From Erginobacter sp964587835 (GTDB lineage: Bacteria; Auribacterota; Erginobacteria; Erginobacterales; Erginobacteraceae), in contig CAZPMN010000043.1 in the NCBI GenBank assembly GCA_964587835.1, positions 1 through 18,467 of the forward strand: a stretch of DNA of 18,467 nt. The letters are read 5' to 3'. Within the stretch, counting starts at the first letter, position 1; every line of letters begins with the position of its first letter. This document shows, in pieces, positions 13,392 to 18,467 of the stretch. The notes under the pieces were generated by a model. It saw nothing but the letters and a program-made list of their open reading frames with translations, was not told where the DNA came from and did no database searches. The position numbers and the translations under genes are program-made.

Positions 13392-13508
13392 TATAATGGT
13401 GGAATTTCACCGAAAACAGTAATAGCGGCGATAAATTCTGGAATTTAAAGCAAAAAAAATGACCACTTTCGTGGTCTTGGGAGGTGAAATAACGGTGGAA
13501 ATCCACCG
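13392..13508. promoter_or_regulatory. TATAAT and two copies of a 15-bp palindromic motif
   Basis: GGTGGAATTTCACCG (13398-13412) and GGTGGAAATCCACCG (13494-13508) agree at 13 of 15 positions and each is a near or perfect inverted repeat, as in repressor operators. The second forms a 7-bp hairpin (13492-13509). A plus-strand TATAAT (13392-13397) abuts the first copy, but no -35 or plus-strand gene goes with it. The stretch 13360-13699 otherwise holds only the terminator and remnant listed separately. Confidence 0.35.
13452..13476 (-). terminator. Intrinsic terminator, leftward
   Basis: Read on the minus strand, GACCAC-GAAA-GTGGTC is a perfect 6-bp stem with a GNRA-type loop, followed by A and eight T. 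It lies about 50 bp after the stop of the truncated minus-strand frame at 13528-13692, suggesting that frame was once a real gene. Confidence 0.7.
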
Positions 13509-13527
13509 TATTTAAACTGATCGGTCT

Positions 13528-13692
13528 TTAGCTTATAACTTTGTTGCCATATTCATCGCGTATATCCCCAAATCGCTCTTTTAAACAAACATCATCATCA
13601 TCTATCGGGCTTGATTCGTATGCTCGCTTGATCCCGATTTCAAATGTCGGCGTGTTGATATTGCCCCTTGATTCTGAATTAACAGCCCAAAG
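13528..13692 (-). pseudogene. 3' remnant of a gene cut near the IS3 left end
   Basis: A 54-codon open frame without a start codon runs from just beside the IS left end to TAA at 13528-13530. It reads LWAVNSESRGNINTP, then FEIGIKRAYESSPIDDDD, and ends EYGNKVIS. Composition is protein-like and a strong terminator follows, so it is probably the tail of a gene whose body was removed or displaced by the IS. The gene on the other side of the IS ends with its own stop and does not obviously continue into it. I cannot name the family. Confidence 0.4.
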
Positions 13693-13697
13693 TTAGA

Positions 13698-13713
13698 TTT
13701 GTATTACACTACA
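13698..13713. repeat. Left inverted repeat of the IS3-family element
   Basis: TTTGTATTACACTACA matches the reverse complement of the right end (15220-15235) at 15 of 16 positions. IS3-family ends usually start TG, which would put the tip at 13700. Confidence 0.75.
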
Positions 13714-13723
13714 TGGTAAGATG

Positions 13724-13778
13724 CCGGCGTGAGCCGACGGAGGGAGCCCGTAGGGCGACCGTAGTCGGCTCACGCCGG
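13724..13778 (+). promoter_or_regulatory. 15-bp inverted repeat in the orfA leader
   Basis: CCGGCGTGAGCCGAC (13724-13738) and GTCGGCTCACGCCGG (13764-13778) are perfect complements around a 25-nt loop that contains a further GCCC/GGGC hairpin. The structure ends 11 bp before the AAGGAGG of orfA. In several insertion sequences such leader hairpins stop host transcripts from expressing transposase; here that is inference. Confidence 0.6.
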
Positions 13779-13799
13779 ACCTCGATAAAGGAGGATGCC

Positions 13800-14165
13800 A
13801 TGAGTGTAAGCGATAACGAAGTAACGTCCGGTGCCCAAAATCCCCGGAAGAAAAGGCGGCGCCTCTCTCCCGAGAAGAAGTATCAGATCTTTCTGGAGAC
13901 CCAGAGCAAGGACGCCCCGATTGGTGAAATTTTAAGGCGTGAAGGGCTTTACTCCACCGATCTTGCCAGGATCCGCCAGCAGGTAAAAGAAGGCGCCCTC
14001 GATCGGCTGAAGCAACGTCCCGGGGCCCGGAAAAAGACCATCGCTCTGGATCAATACATCGATCTGAAGAAGGAACTCGAAGAGAAAGAGCGGGTTCTGG
14101 CTGAGATGACTGTTGACTTGGTGATCCTTCAAAAAAAAACGAATGGGGGTTCCTGGGAGAGATAA
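13800..14165 (+). CDS. IS3-family transposase OrfA
   Basis: This 121-aa protein has a basic N-terminal part (KKRRRLSPEKKYQIF), a helix-turn-helix (PIGEILRREGLYSTDLARIR) and a C-terminal helix (IDLKKELEEKERVLAEMTV) with leucine-zipper character. That is the IS3 OrfA plan for end binding and multimer formation. The ATG at 13800 is chosen for its AAAGGAGG. An in-frame start at 13713 would read through the leader hairpin. OrfA ends in VILQKKTNGGSWER after the slippery A-run; a -1 slip there fuses it to OrfB. Confidence 0.82.
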   Translation: MSVSDNEVTSGAQNPRKKRRRLSPEKKYQIFLETQSKDAPIGEILRREGLYSTDLARIRQQVKEGALDRLKQRPGARKKTIALDQYIDLKKELEEKERVLAEMTVDLVILQKKTNGGSWER

Positions 14166-14189
14166 AGGGCCAGTGGCTATCGGAGGAAC
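14130..14189 (+). promoter_or_regulatory. Programmed -1 frameshift signal
   Basis: The orfA frame reads CAA AAA AAA ACG across a run of nine A (14131-14139), giving the slippery heptamer A-AAA-AAA. Slipping back one base continues as AAC GAA TGG GGG TTC in the orfB frame (N E W G F L G E). Downstream, GTTCCT (14149-14154) pairs perfectly with AGGAAC (14184-14189), a possible stimulatory stem. orfB has no ATG or SD of its own near its beginning. Confidence 0.7.
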
Positions 14190-15229
14190 AGAAGTTGGCG
14201 ATCCTGGAGACAATCCAATGGGGCAAAGGCTTCGGTGTAACGGAAACGCACTCCTGCGGCACGTGGCGAATCAACCGGCGGCGCGTAGGGCGCTGGAGGA
14301 TGGCCCTCAAGTCTGAAATCAGCCTGGCCAATAAAAAGCCGGGGCCTCTCCATCCCCTCCACCAGCTTTTGCCCGGGGAAAAAGAAGCCGTCCTGGAAAT
14401 GGCCAAAGACGAAAAATACGTTGATTTATCCCATCGGACCCTGGCGGTAACCGCTTGGGAGGAAGAACGTTTCTTCGTTTCATTTTCTTCGGTGCAGCGC
14501 ATTCTGTCCTCAGAAGATCTTATGACTATGCGGGGCAATCATAAATTCCACAATGGCCGTTCTATTCCGCCGATACGCAAGGAATTAACTGGCCCAAATC
14601 AACGCTGGTGCTGGGATATCAGCTATCTGCGAACTTTTACCAAGGGTGTATTCCTCTATCTCTACCTGCTGCTCGATGAATACTCCCGCAAGGCGATCTA
14701 CTGGCTGGTCAGTTGGCACCTATCCGCCGATGAGGCCCAGCGCTTGCTGGAAGGCGGCCTTATCAACGAGAATATCCTCGACCTGCCGGAAGACCAGCGC
14801 CCTGAAGTTATCAACGACCGAGGCCGCCAGATGAAGGCCAAAATCATCCAGCAGATGTTCAAGGATAACCAGATGCCCCAGATATTTGCCCGCCCTCGAA
14901 CCCCCAATGATAATCCTTACATCGAGGCAGCCTTTGGCACAATCAAGGGTATGCCTGAATATCCCGGTCGATTTATTGATCAATCGGACGGCCAAAACTA
15001 TTTTGCAAAGTTTTTTCCGTGGTACAATAACGACCATTTTCACTCCGGAATCGACTATGTAACCCCCGAACAATGCCACCAGTGCCTCCGTGAGGAGATA
15101 GTCGCTCGCCGGAAGTTCCAGCACCGAACCCAACGCGCGAAGCGAAAGGAAATAAACCGCGCCAGGTTAAATCTAATCAACCCCAACCCAGATATCGAGG
15201 TCCAGCTGCCGGCTGATTTTGTAGTGTAA
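14138..15229 (+). CDS. IS3-family transposase OrfB (DDE/rve domain), made by frameshift
   Basis: The frame is open from the slippery site. The first non-ATG candidate start is TTG at 14195, which would give 344 aa but lacks an SD. The product, as OrfAB, carries an HTH_21-like linker region and an rve integrase domain with the DDE triad. Counted from 14195, these are Asp141 (CWDISYL), Asp208 (VINDRGRQM) and Glu244 (NPYIEAAFGTIK), a D(35)E spacing typical of IS3. The usual HSDRGSQY box reads INDRGRQM, a mild variant. OrfAB catalyses copy-out transposition. The reading ends DFVV with its TAA in the right inverted repeat. Confidence 0.85.
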   Translation, partial: NEWGFLGEIKGQWLSEEQKLAILETIQWGKGFGVTETHSCGTWRINRRRVGRWRMALKSEISLANKKPGPLHPLHQLLPGEKEAVLEMAKDEKYVDLSHRTLAVTAWEEERFFVSFSSVQRILSSEDLMTMRGNHKFHNGRSIPPIRKELTGPNQRWCWDISYLRTFTKGVFLYLYLLLDEYSRKAIYWLVSWHLSADEAQRLLEGGLINENILDLPEDQRPEVINDRGRQMKAKIIQQMFKDNQMPQIFARPRTPNDNPYIEAAFGTIKGMPEYPGRFIDQSDGQNYFAKFFPWYNNDHFHSGIDYVTPEQCHQCLREEIVARRKFQHRTQRAKRKEINRARLNLINPNPDIEVQLPADFVV

Positions 15230-15235
15230 TTCAAA
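15220..15235. repeat. Right inverted repeat of the IS3-family element
   Basis: Its reverse complement, TTTGAATTACACTACA, matches the left end (13698-13713) at 15 of 16 positions. The orfB stop codon lies inside it. Confidence 0.75.
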
Positions 15236-15937
15236 CTATTTTTGGGTCATTGATTCAGAAACGCACCGATTGTCTTTATCTGAATACGGAAGCGGATCTT
15301 CATTCTTTATTCCAGTGATCCCGATAAGAAACTTCCGTAATCTGTAAACCCTCTCTCTCTTAATCTTTTCTTGTTTTCGACCTTGTTTAGCTGATTCGCT
15401 ATTCGCAGCTACCGCAAGCAAGTCTCGCCAGGTCTCTTTCTGTCTGGTCTTTTCGCTTTTGCCTCGGGGGTTTTCTAAGCCCAAATCTCCATAGTGGTAT
15501 GTCTTCTTGATGCCATTCCATTCGATTATCGCGTGCCTGTAATCTGCCGTTATTGTGATCGAAATATGAGAAAATGATTGTGGGGTTGAATCGGCAAACT
15601 GAGGAAGAATTTTGGATTCATCCTTCTTGATCTTGTCAAGGTTCCAGGATTCGACTTCCTTTATGCCTTCCATCGTTATATCCCAACAGATGTCAGTGTG
15701 GTCTGGAGTCCGGTCAGCAGTTTCTATTTCCAATTCATAATGACAGGCCAAACCATTTTCTTCGAGATACTCGAGCACAACGCCGATTTCAGCTTCACTT
15801 AATCTTCCATACTCCTCAAACTGCCTTTCAGTTAATGATATTCCATGACCTTCAGCCCAGCATTCATAAAGCATAGTTAAGACCTTCTGCCGATTTTTTA
15901 CTTGCTGGTCTATGGTTTTTCTAACTTCGCATTCCAT
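15236..15937 (-). CDS. Hypothetical protein, AT-rich, beside the IS
   Basis: This 233-aa protein matches nothing I recognise. Residues about 15-75 (VLTMLYECWAEGHGISLTER, then LSEAEIGVVLEYLEENGLA) look like a winged helix. The middle is strand-rich (SHISITITADYRHAIIEWNG), and the C-terminal third is strongly basic and helical (GKSEKTRQKETWRDLL). The gene is clearly more AT-rich than its neighbours, a sign of separate origin. Its TAG stop lies only 1-3 bp outside the IS right end, so its last residues may have been changed by the insertion. The SD before ATG 15937 is weak (GAGAG). Probable DNA-binding protein of the mobile element; confidence in that is low. Confidence 0.55.
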   Translation of the reverse strand: MECEVRKTIDQQVKNRQKVLTMLYECWAEGHGISLTERQFEEYGRLSEAEIGVVLEYLEENGLACHYELEIETADRTPDHTDICWDITMEGIKEVESWNLDKIKKDESKILPQFADSTPQSFSHISITITADYRHAIIEWNGIKKTYHYGDLGLENPRGKSEKTRQKETWRDLLAVAANSESAKQGRKQEKIKRERVYRLRKFLIGITGIKNEDPLPYSDKDNRCVSESMTQK

Positions 15938-15991
15938 CAGATTCTCTCAATATGTTCAACCAAATCTATATCTTATGTTCATTTCGACAGC

Positions 15992-16036
15992 TCACCATGT
16001 GGGACACATTGGATCTTCGGCGAGCCGTTGGTTCAC
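15992..16036 (-). pseudogene. Vestigial start of the gene after the small terminase
   Basis: A GTG 4 bp beyond the small-terminase stop has GGAGGT at good spacing and opens a frame VNQRLAEDPMCPTW that stops after 14 codons. Phages usually encode the large terminase here. This may be the truncated beginning of such a gene, but the peptide is too short to identify. Confidence 0.25.
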
Positions 16037-16040
16037 CTGG

Positions 16041-16571
16041 TCAACCTCCGATCAACGGCTGCTCAACAGGCTTTCCGGCCAACCTCAACATTATCCGCCT
16101 GGCCATCTCTTCCCCCGCTTCAATCCGGGCGGCTTCCAATACTGCGGCGGCAAGTTCGGTCTGTATCTCATGCCGGATGACGCTTCGATGTTCGGTCGGC
16201 TGATTCCAGCCTTCGCTTTGCGCCAGACGGTCAAACGCTTGAAGCGCGACCCTTGCCTGGGCCGGATCGGCTATGTCCATTGATTCAAATACCGACCAGG
16301 CTTTATCAAGCGCCGCCAACCGCGTCCTGGTCTGCTCCGCGGCGATGACCTCCGCCTGGGCGACTGCTTCCGCTTCGTTCTGCTGGCGGATAGCCTTAAT
16401 TGCGTAGTCAATTTTACGCTTTTTTAACAGCCTTGCGGCGGCCTGACCGGGGTGCTTTGTGATACCCGCTTCCCTGGCGGCGGCGGCCCCGTTGCCGTGT
16501 TTGGCGTATGCTCTCGCAAAGCGTAGCTCCTGGTCTGATAGCTCGGCGGCGTAGTCTGCTTTCTTGCTCAT
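16041..16571 (-). CDS. Phage terminase small subunit-like protein
   Basis: This 176-aa protein has the small-terminase plan. An N-terminal helix-turn-helix region (LSDQELRFARAYAKHGNGAA, then AREAGITKHPGQAAARLLKK) resembles the QxxFxxxYxxxxNAxxAAxxAG...GxxLLKxxxIxxAI pattern of the Terminase_2 (XtmA-like) group. A helical middle and C-terminal oligomerisation part follow. The small subunit recognises phage pac/cos DNA and hands it to the large ATPase-nuclease subunit. No large subunit, portal or capsid gene is present in the window, so it is an orphan, either in a degraded prophage or in a satellite-type element. The ATG has AGGAG 8 nt upstream. Confidence 0.75.
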   Translation of the reverse strand: MSKKADYAAELSDQELRFARAYAKHGNGAAAAREAGITKHPGQAAARLLKKRKIDYAIKAIRQQNEAEAVAQAEVIAAEQTRTRLAALDKAWSVFESMDIADPAQARVALQAFDRLAQSEGWNQPTEHRSVIRHEIQTELAAAVLEAARIEAGEEMARRIMLRLAGKPVEQPLIGG

Positions 16572-16678
16572 TGCTGGTTCTCCTGGTTGGCTTGGTTTTA
16601 GGATTTTTTTGGAAAAAATTTTCTGATCCAGGCGTTACCCTGCTTTCTTACCCCCCCACTCTACTTTGACCTCCTCTT

Positions 16679-16879
16679 TTATCGTCGCTTAATTTCAATC
16701 CAAGCAACCGCCACCCAGGTATTGATCCACCACATAATTCCGCCGATAGTTAACAATAACCCTACAAACAAATCTTTTCCGTTGGGATATATACCATAAA
16801 TGTAGCTGGCGACGACAGCGGGCATTATGAACATAAGCGATAGGTTTAATATGACCATCACCCAAGCTAAAATCATCAT
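16679..16879 (-). CDS. Small membrane protein, two predicted helices
   Basis: This 66-aa protein has two hydrophobic stretches (about residues 2-28 and 37-60) separated by a short polar turn (YGIYPNGKD), and ends in a basic tail (IEIKRR). It could be a holin-like or other small phage membrane protein given the nearby small terminase, but two-helix proteins are too generic to assign. A GAGGG lies about 10 nt before the first ATG. It follows the other membrane-protein gene after 33 bp on the same strand. Confidence 0.5.
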   Translation of the reverse strand: MMILAWVMVILNLSLMFIMPAVVASYIYGIYPNGKDLFVGLLLTIGGIMWWINTWVAVAWIEIKRR

Positions 16880-16912
16880 TGGGCTGCCCTCTTTTGACTC
16901 GGTAAACTTAGT

Positions 16913-17200
16913 TTACTTGTTTTCTCCCGCCGCCTGTTTTCCCAGCTTGGCCTTTAGTTCCCGGATCTCTATTTGCTTTTGGAGTATCTTGGCTTCTCGG
17001 TTTAGTTTTGATAGCTCTGTGCTACGGAAGAATACTAAAACCGTGGTTATGAGAAGAAACACTCCGGCCGCAATAGATACGAGATAAAACTCTCCTGCCA
17101 CTCTTCTGACAGGGGGGTCAAATAATATGATCATTTGAGCGGTCAAGAAAAATAGGCATACTCCATTTAAGCCCGCCAGGATAATCCGCATAGTCTTCAT
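16913..17200 (-). CDS. Small membrane protein with cytoplasmic coiled coil
   Basis: Starting at ATG 17200, which has AAGGAGG at good spacing, the product is about 95 aa. It has two membrane helices (about residues 4-25 and 38-60) and a charged helix (ELSKLNREAKILQKQIEIRE, then LKAKLGKQ) that should form a coiled coil. A longer in-frame reading from 17254 crosses the 13-bp inverted repeat and is rejected. I do not recognise the family. With the next gene it forms a pair of small membrane proteins upstream of the terminase; a lysis or superinfection-exclusion role is possible but unsupported. Confidence 0.55.
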   Translation of the reverse strand: MKTMRIILAGLNGVCLFFLTAQMIILFDPPVRRVAGEFYLVSIAAGVFLLITTVLVFFRSTELSKLNREAKILQKQIEIRELKAKLGKQAAGENK

Positions 17201-17214
17201 ACCGGTTCCTCCTT

Positions 17215-17260
17215 GGGTTCTTGGCAAACGGAGCAAGTAAACTGAGATTGCCAAGAACCC
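17215..17260 (-). promoter_or_regulatory. 13-bp perfect inverted repeat ahead of a membrane-protein gene
   Basis: GGGTTCTTGGCAA (17215-17227) and TTGCCAAGAACCC (17248-17260) are perfect complements with a 20-bp gap. On the minus strand the structure ends directly at the AAGGAGG of the membrane-protein gene, so it is an operator, attenuator or leader hairpin. No T-run follows. The surrounding 17261-17434 contains no gene I can support. Confidence 0.65.
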
Positions 17261-17360
17261 TTTGAATACCCCTCCTACTCTGCTTTGACCGCCTCTCCGT
17301 TATCGCTCCGGACTCCAACGGAAGGCACTTTCCTTTGACCTGCTCCTCCCGGCCCTGGGG

Positions 17361-17376
17361 CCGCCGTTCCCGGCGG
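17361..17376. other. Short GC-rich hairpin
   Basis: CCGCCG-TTCC-CGGCGG is a perfect 6-bp stem with a 4-nt loop in the gene-free stretch between the HTH gene and the membrane-protein genes. No T-run follows; role unknown. Confidence 0.4.
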
Positions 17377-17434
17377 GGTCTATCCCTCAAATTAAGCGGG
17401 GGGGAGTATCTGTCGGCCTGTTCCTATTTGCTTG

Positions 17435-17635
17435 CTATTTGGCTCCTTTGGTAGAGTCTTCAAACCCCTGGCGGATGTAGTCGTTGAGATCCTCCCGCGT
17501 GACCCGGAGCAACCTTGATCCCGGCAGGCGGGTTGCCCGGAGTTTCCCCTTCCTGATGTATTTGTAAACCTGGGGCTTGTCTACCTTGAGTTCCGCCGCG
17601 ACCTCTGACGGTTTCAGCAGTTCTGGGGTGTCCAT
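17435..17635 (-). CDS. Excisionase-family HTH protein (HTH_17 type)
   Basis: This 66-aa protein is nearly all helix-turn-helix: LLKPSEVAAELKVDKPQVYK, then YIRKGKLRATRLPGSRLLRV, then TREDLNDYI. This is the classical excisionase/MerR-like small DNA-binding pattern (PF12728 type). Such proteins steer site-specific recombinases toward excision or act as repressors. It lies about 105 bp downstream of the broken serine recombinase and in the same orientation, so the two may once have formed an excision module. The ATG has AGGAG 9 nt upstream. Assignment of fold is firm; its partner is inference. Confidence 0.8.
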   Translation of the reverse strand: MDTPELLKPSEVAAELKVDKPQVYKYIRKGKLRATRLPGSRLLRVTREDLNDYIRQGFEDSTKGAK

Positions 17636-17697
17636 ACGTGCAATCTCCTATTTCGTTTTATCGCTTACCTTACCGTTTCGGATGTTCTTCCACTTTG

Positions 17698-17727
17698 ACT
17701 GTCACGCTTGATTGCAAGGTTGACAGT
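17698..17727. promoter_or_regulatory. 7-bp inverted repeat upstream of the HTH gene
   Basis: ACTGTCA (17698-17704) and TGACAGT (17721-17727) are exact complements separated by 16 bp, in the spacer between the recombinase remnant and the HTH gene. It could be an operator for the HTH protein. Two TTGAC words are present, but no well-spaced -10 was found. Confidence 0.3.
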
Positions 17728-17740
17728 ATATAGCCAGCAT

Positions 17741-18415
17741 TCAGGCGGCGGCTCGGACCTTTTGCTCTTCCCTTTCAGCTTCGTCCCGCTCGACCCTTTG
17801 TATGATCCGACGGACGGCGTTCGGATGCCAGGTTGTGATCCCCGATTTCCGGCGGATACCGGCGGCTTCAAGGCTGGCGCAGATCGCCCGCAGGGATTCG
17901 CCCTTCTCCCGAAGGTCCAGGATCATTTGGACAGTTTCCTGTTCCGCCTGGTCTTCATATAGCTTCCCTTGGCGGACTCGGTATCCGAAGGGAACATCCC
18001 CGCCGGTCTTCTTCCCCTTTCGCCTGTTATACTGCCAGGCTTCCGCCACCCCTTCGCCGATAACGTCGCTTTGATATTCAGCGAATACGGCCAGCAACCG
18101 GAAGACCATTTTCCCGGCCGCGGTGGTTGTGTCGATGCTTTCCGACAGGCTGACCAGGTCGGCCCCGGTCTTCTGAAGACGTTCCGATATATTCAGCGTA
18201 TCGCGGATGCTTCTCGAAAGCCTGGACAGTGAATAGACAATCAGGGCATCACCCTTCTCCACGGCGGCCAGGGCGGATTGCAGCCCTGGTCGATTCTTCG
18301 CCCGCCGGCCGGATACGCCTTCGTCTCGGAAGAAGACAACTTCTTCGGCCTTGTTGAATGTCGCCCAGCCCCGGATGCGCTCTTCTTGCGATTCCAGGCT
18401 GACCCCTTCCTTTGC
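17741..18415 (-). pseudogene. Serine recombinase lacking its catalytic N-terminus
   Basis: The frame is open from 18415 and reads AKEGVSLESQEERI, then FFRDEGVSGRRAKNRPGLQ, then VYSLSRLSRS. These are the blocks that follow the catalytic serine in large serine recombinases. The first 15-20 residues, including the YxRVS nucleophile block, are absent. At that point the sequence changes to what looks like an IS21-family end. A Recombinase-domain segment (VPFGYRV ... ESLRAICASLEAAGI) follows near the C-terminus, and the protein stops soon after. A GTG at 18262 could start a shorter product, but it would be inactive. The Asp of the usual DRLSR box is Ser here. Confidence 0.75.
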
Positions 18416-18467
18416 TGTCAGCGGTCACTTAAAAGGGGCCACTAAAGAACGAATCAAAATACGCCAC
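18416..18467. mobile_element. Probable IS21-family end, cut by the window edge
   Basis: From TGTCAGCGGTCACTTAAAAG onward the sequence no longer codes for the recombinase. It carries two related words, TTAAAAGGGGCCAC and TCAAAATACGCCAC (10 of 14 identical). IS21-family ends typically start TGT and contain several internal repeats of this AAAA...CCAC style. No IS gene is in the window, so the call rests on the end pattern and on the abrupt break in the recombinase. Confidence 0.5.

Larger units (their letters stand above)
13700..15233 (+). mobile_element. IS3-family insertion sequence, complete
   Basis: About 1.53 kb bounded by near-perfect inverted repeats that start TG and end CA. It encodes orfA and orfB in a -1 relation with an A-rich slippery site between them. 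The orfB stop TAA lies inside the right inverted repeat. I see no target duplication: flanks are ...TTAGATT and AACTATT.... That suggests deletion or recombination next to the element after insertion, or mutation of the duplication. Both frames are open, so the element may still be active. Confidence 0.85.
10373..18467. mobile_element. Mosaic integrated region at the tRNA-Ala 3' end
   Basis: Everything right of the tRNA has mobile character: integrase, excisionase-like genes, phage small terminase, two insertion sequences and a broken serine recombinase, with mostly minus-strand genes and visibly higher AT content than the left part. The integrase beside the tRNA suggests attL at the tRNA 3' end. 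I found no second copy of the tRNA 3' sequence, so the right border is either outside the window or lost. More than one element may be nested here. Confidence 0.6.

Noticed and set aside
13713..13799. Upstream start for OrfA
   Set aside because: It would translate through the 15-bp leader hairpin and lacks an SD, whereas ATG 13800 has an excellent AAAGGAGG.
17118..17390. 90-codon minus-strand frame overlapping the coiled-coil membrane protein gene
   Set aside because: It crosses the 13-bp inverted repeat, has no SD and is out of frame with the better supported membrane-protein gene.

Overview
The window looks like a GC-rich Gram-negative bacterial chromosome. A block of ordinary chromosomal genes (about 300-10,372) is followed by a mosaic of mobile and phage-derived DNA (about 10,373 to the end). 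The Gram-negative reading rests on an AmgK-type muramate kinase next to a sugar-1-phosphate nucleotidyltransferase, a lipoprotein signal and the TatA/TatC pair. The PUR-type (DUF3276-like) protein, the SNF symporter and the DUF5659-like protein would fit an uncultured lineage such as Omnitrophota or a relative, but that placement is a guess from gene content.

Chromosomal part. On the minus strand lies a probable operon: comEC, a PLD/HKD lipoprotein that starts inside the comEC stop codon, and an orphan ParB-like protein. The metal-binding motif of the ComEC metallo-beta-lactamase domain is visibly degenerate, while the coupled lipoprotein keeps both HKD nuclease/phospholipase motifs. On the plus strand follow an amgK-like kinase, a MurU-like nucleotidyltransferase whose ribosome binding site sits inside an 11-bp hairpin, and an SNF-family sodium symporter. 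A 324-bp spacer packed with short repeats comes next: heptamers, a 59-bp tandem repeat with paired hairpins, and interspersed repeats also seen at the left end of the window. Then come tatA, tatC, a PUR-like gene and tRNA-Ala(CGC).

Mobile part. A tyrosine integrase lies 89 bp downstream of the tRNA, as expected for an element integrated at a tRNA 3' end. Convergent to it, on the minus strand, are an excisionase-like HTH gene, a tandem winged-helix protein, and a tightly coupled cluster of very small genes (DUF5659-like and a Cys-rich miniprotein not previously delimited here). A complete IS3-family insertion sequence (about 13,700-15,233) with a classic -1 frameshift signal has broken this region. 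Right of it are an unrecognised AT-richer gene, a phage small terminase without its large partner, two small membrane-protein genes, a second excisionase-type HTH and a serine recombinase. The recombinase has lost its catalytic N-terminus at the border of what looks like an IS21-family end at the right edge of the window. The far att site of the integrase-borne element was not found in the window.

No single complete new system is evident. The best candidates for something new are the ComEC/HKD-lipoprotein pairing, the structured RBS of the nucleotidyltransferase gene, the 59-bp structured repeats, and the small-gene cluster of the integrated element.
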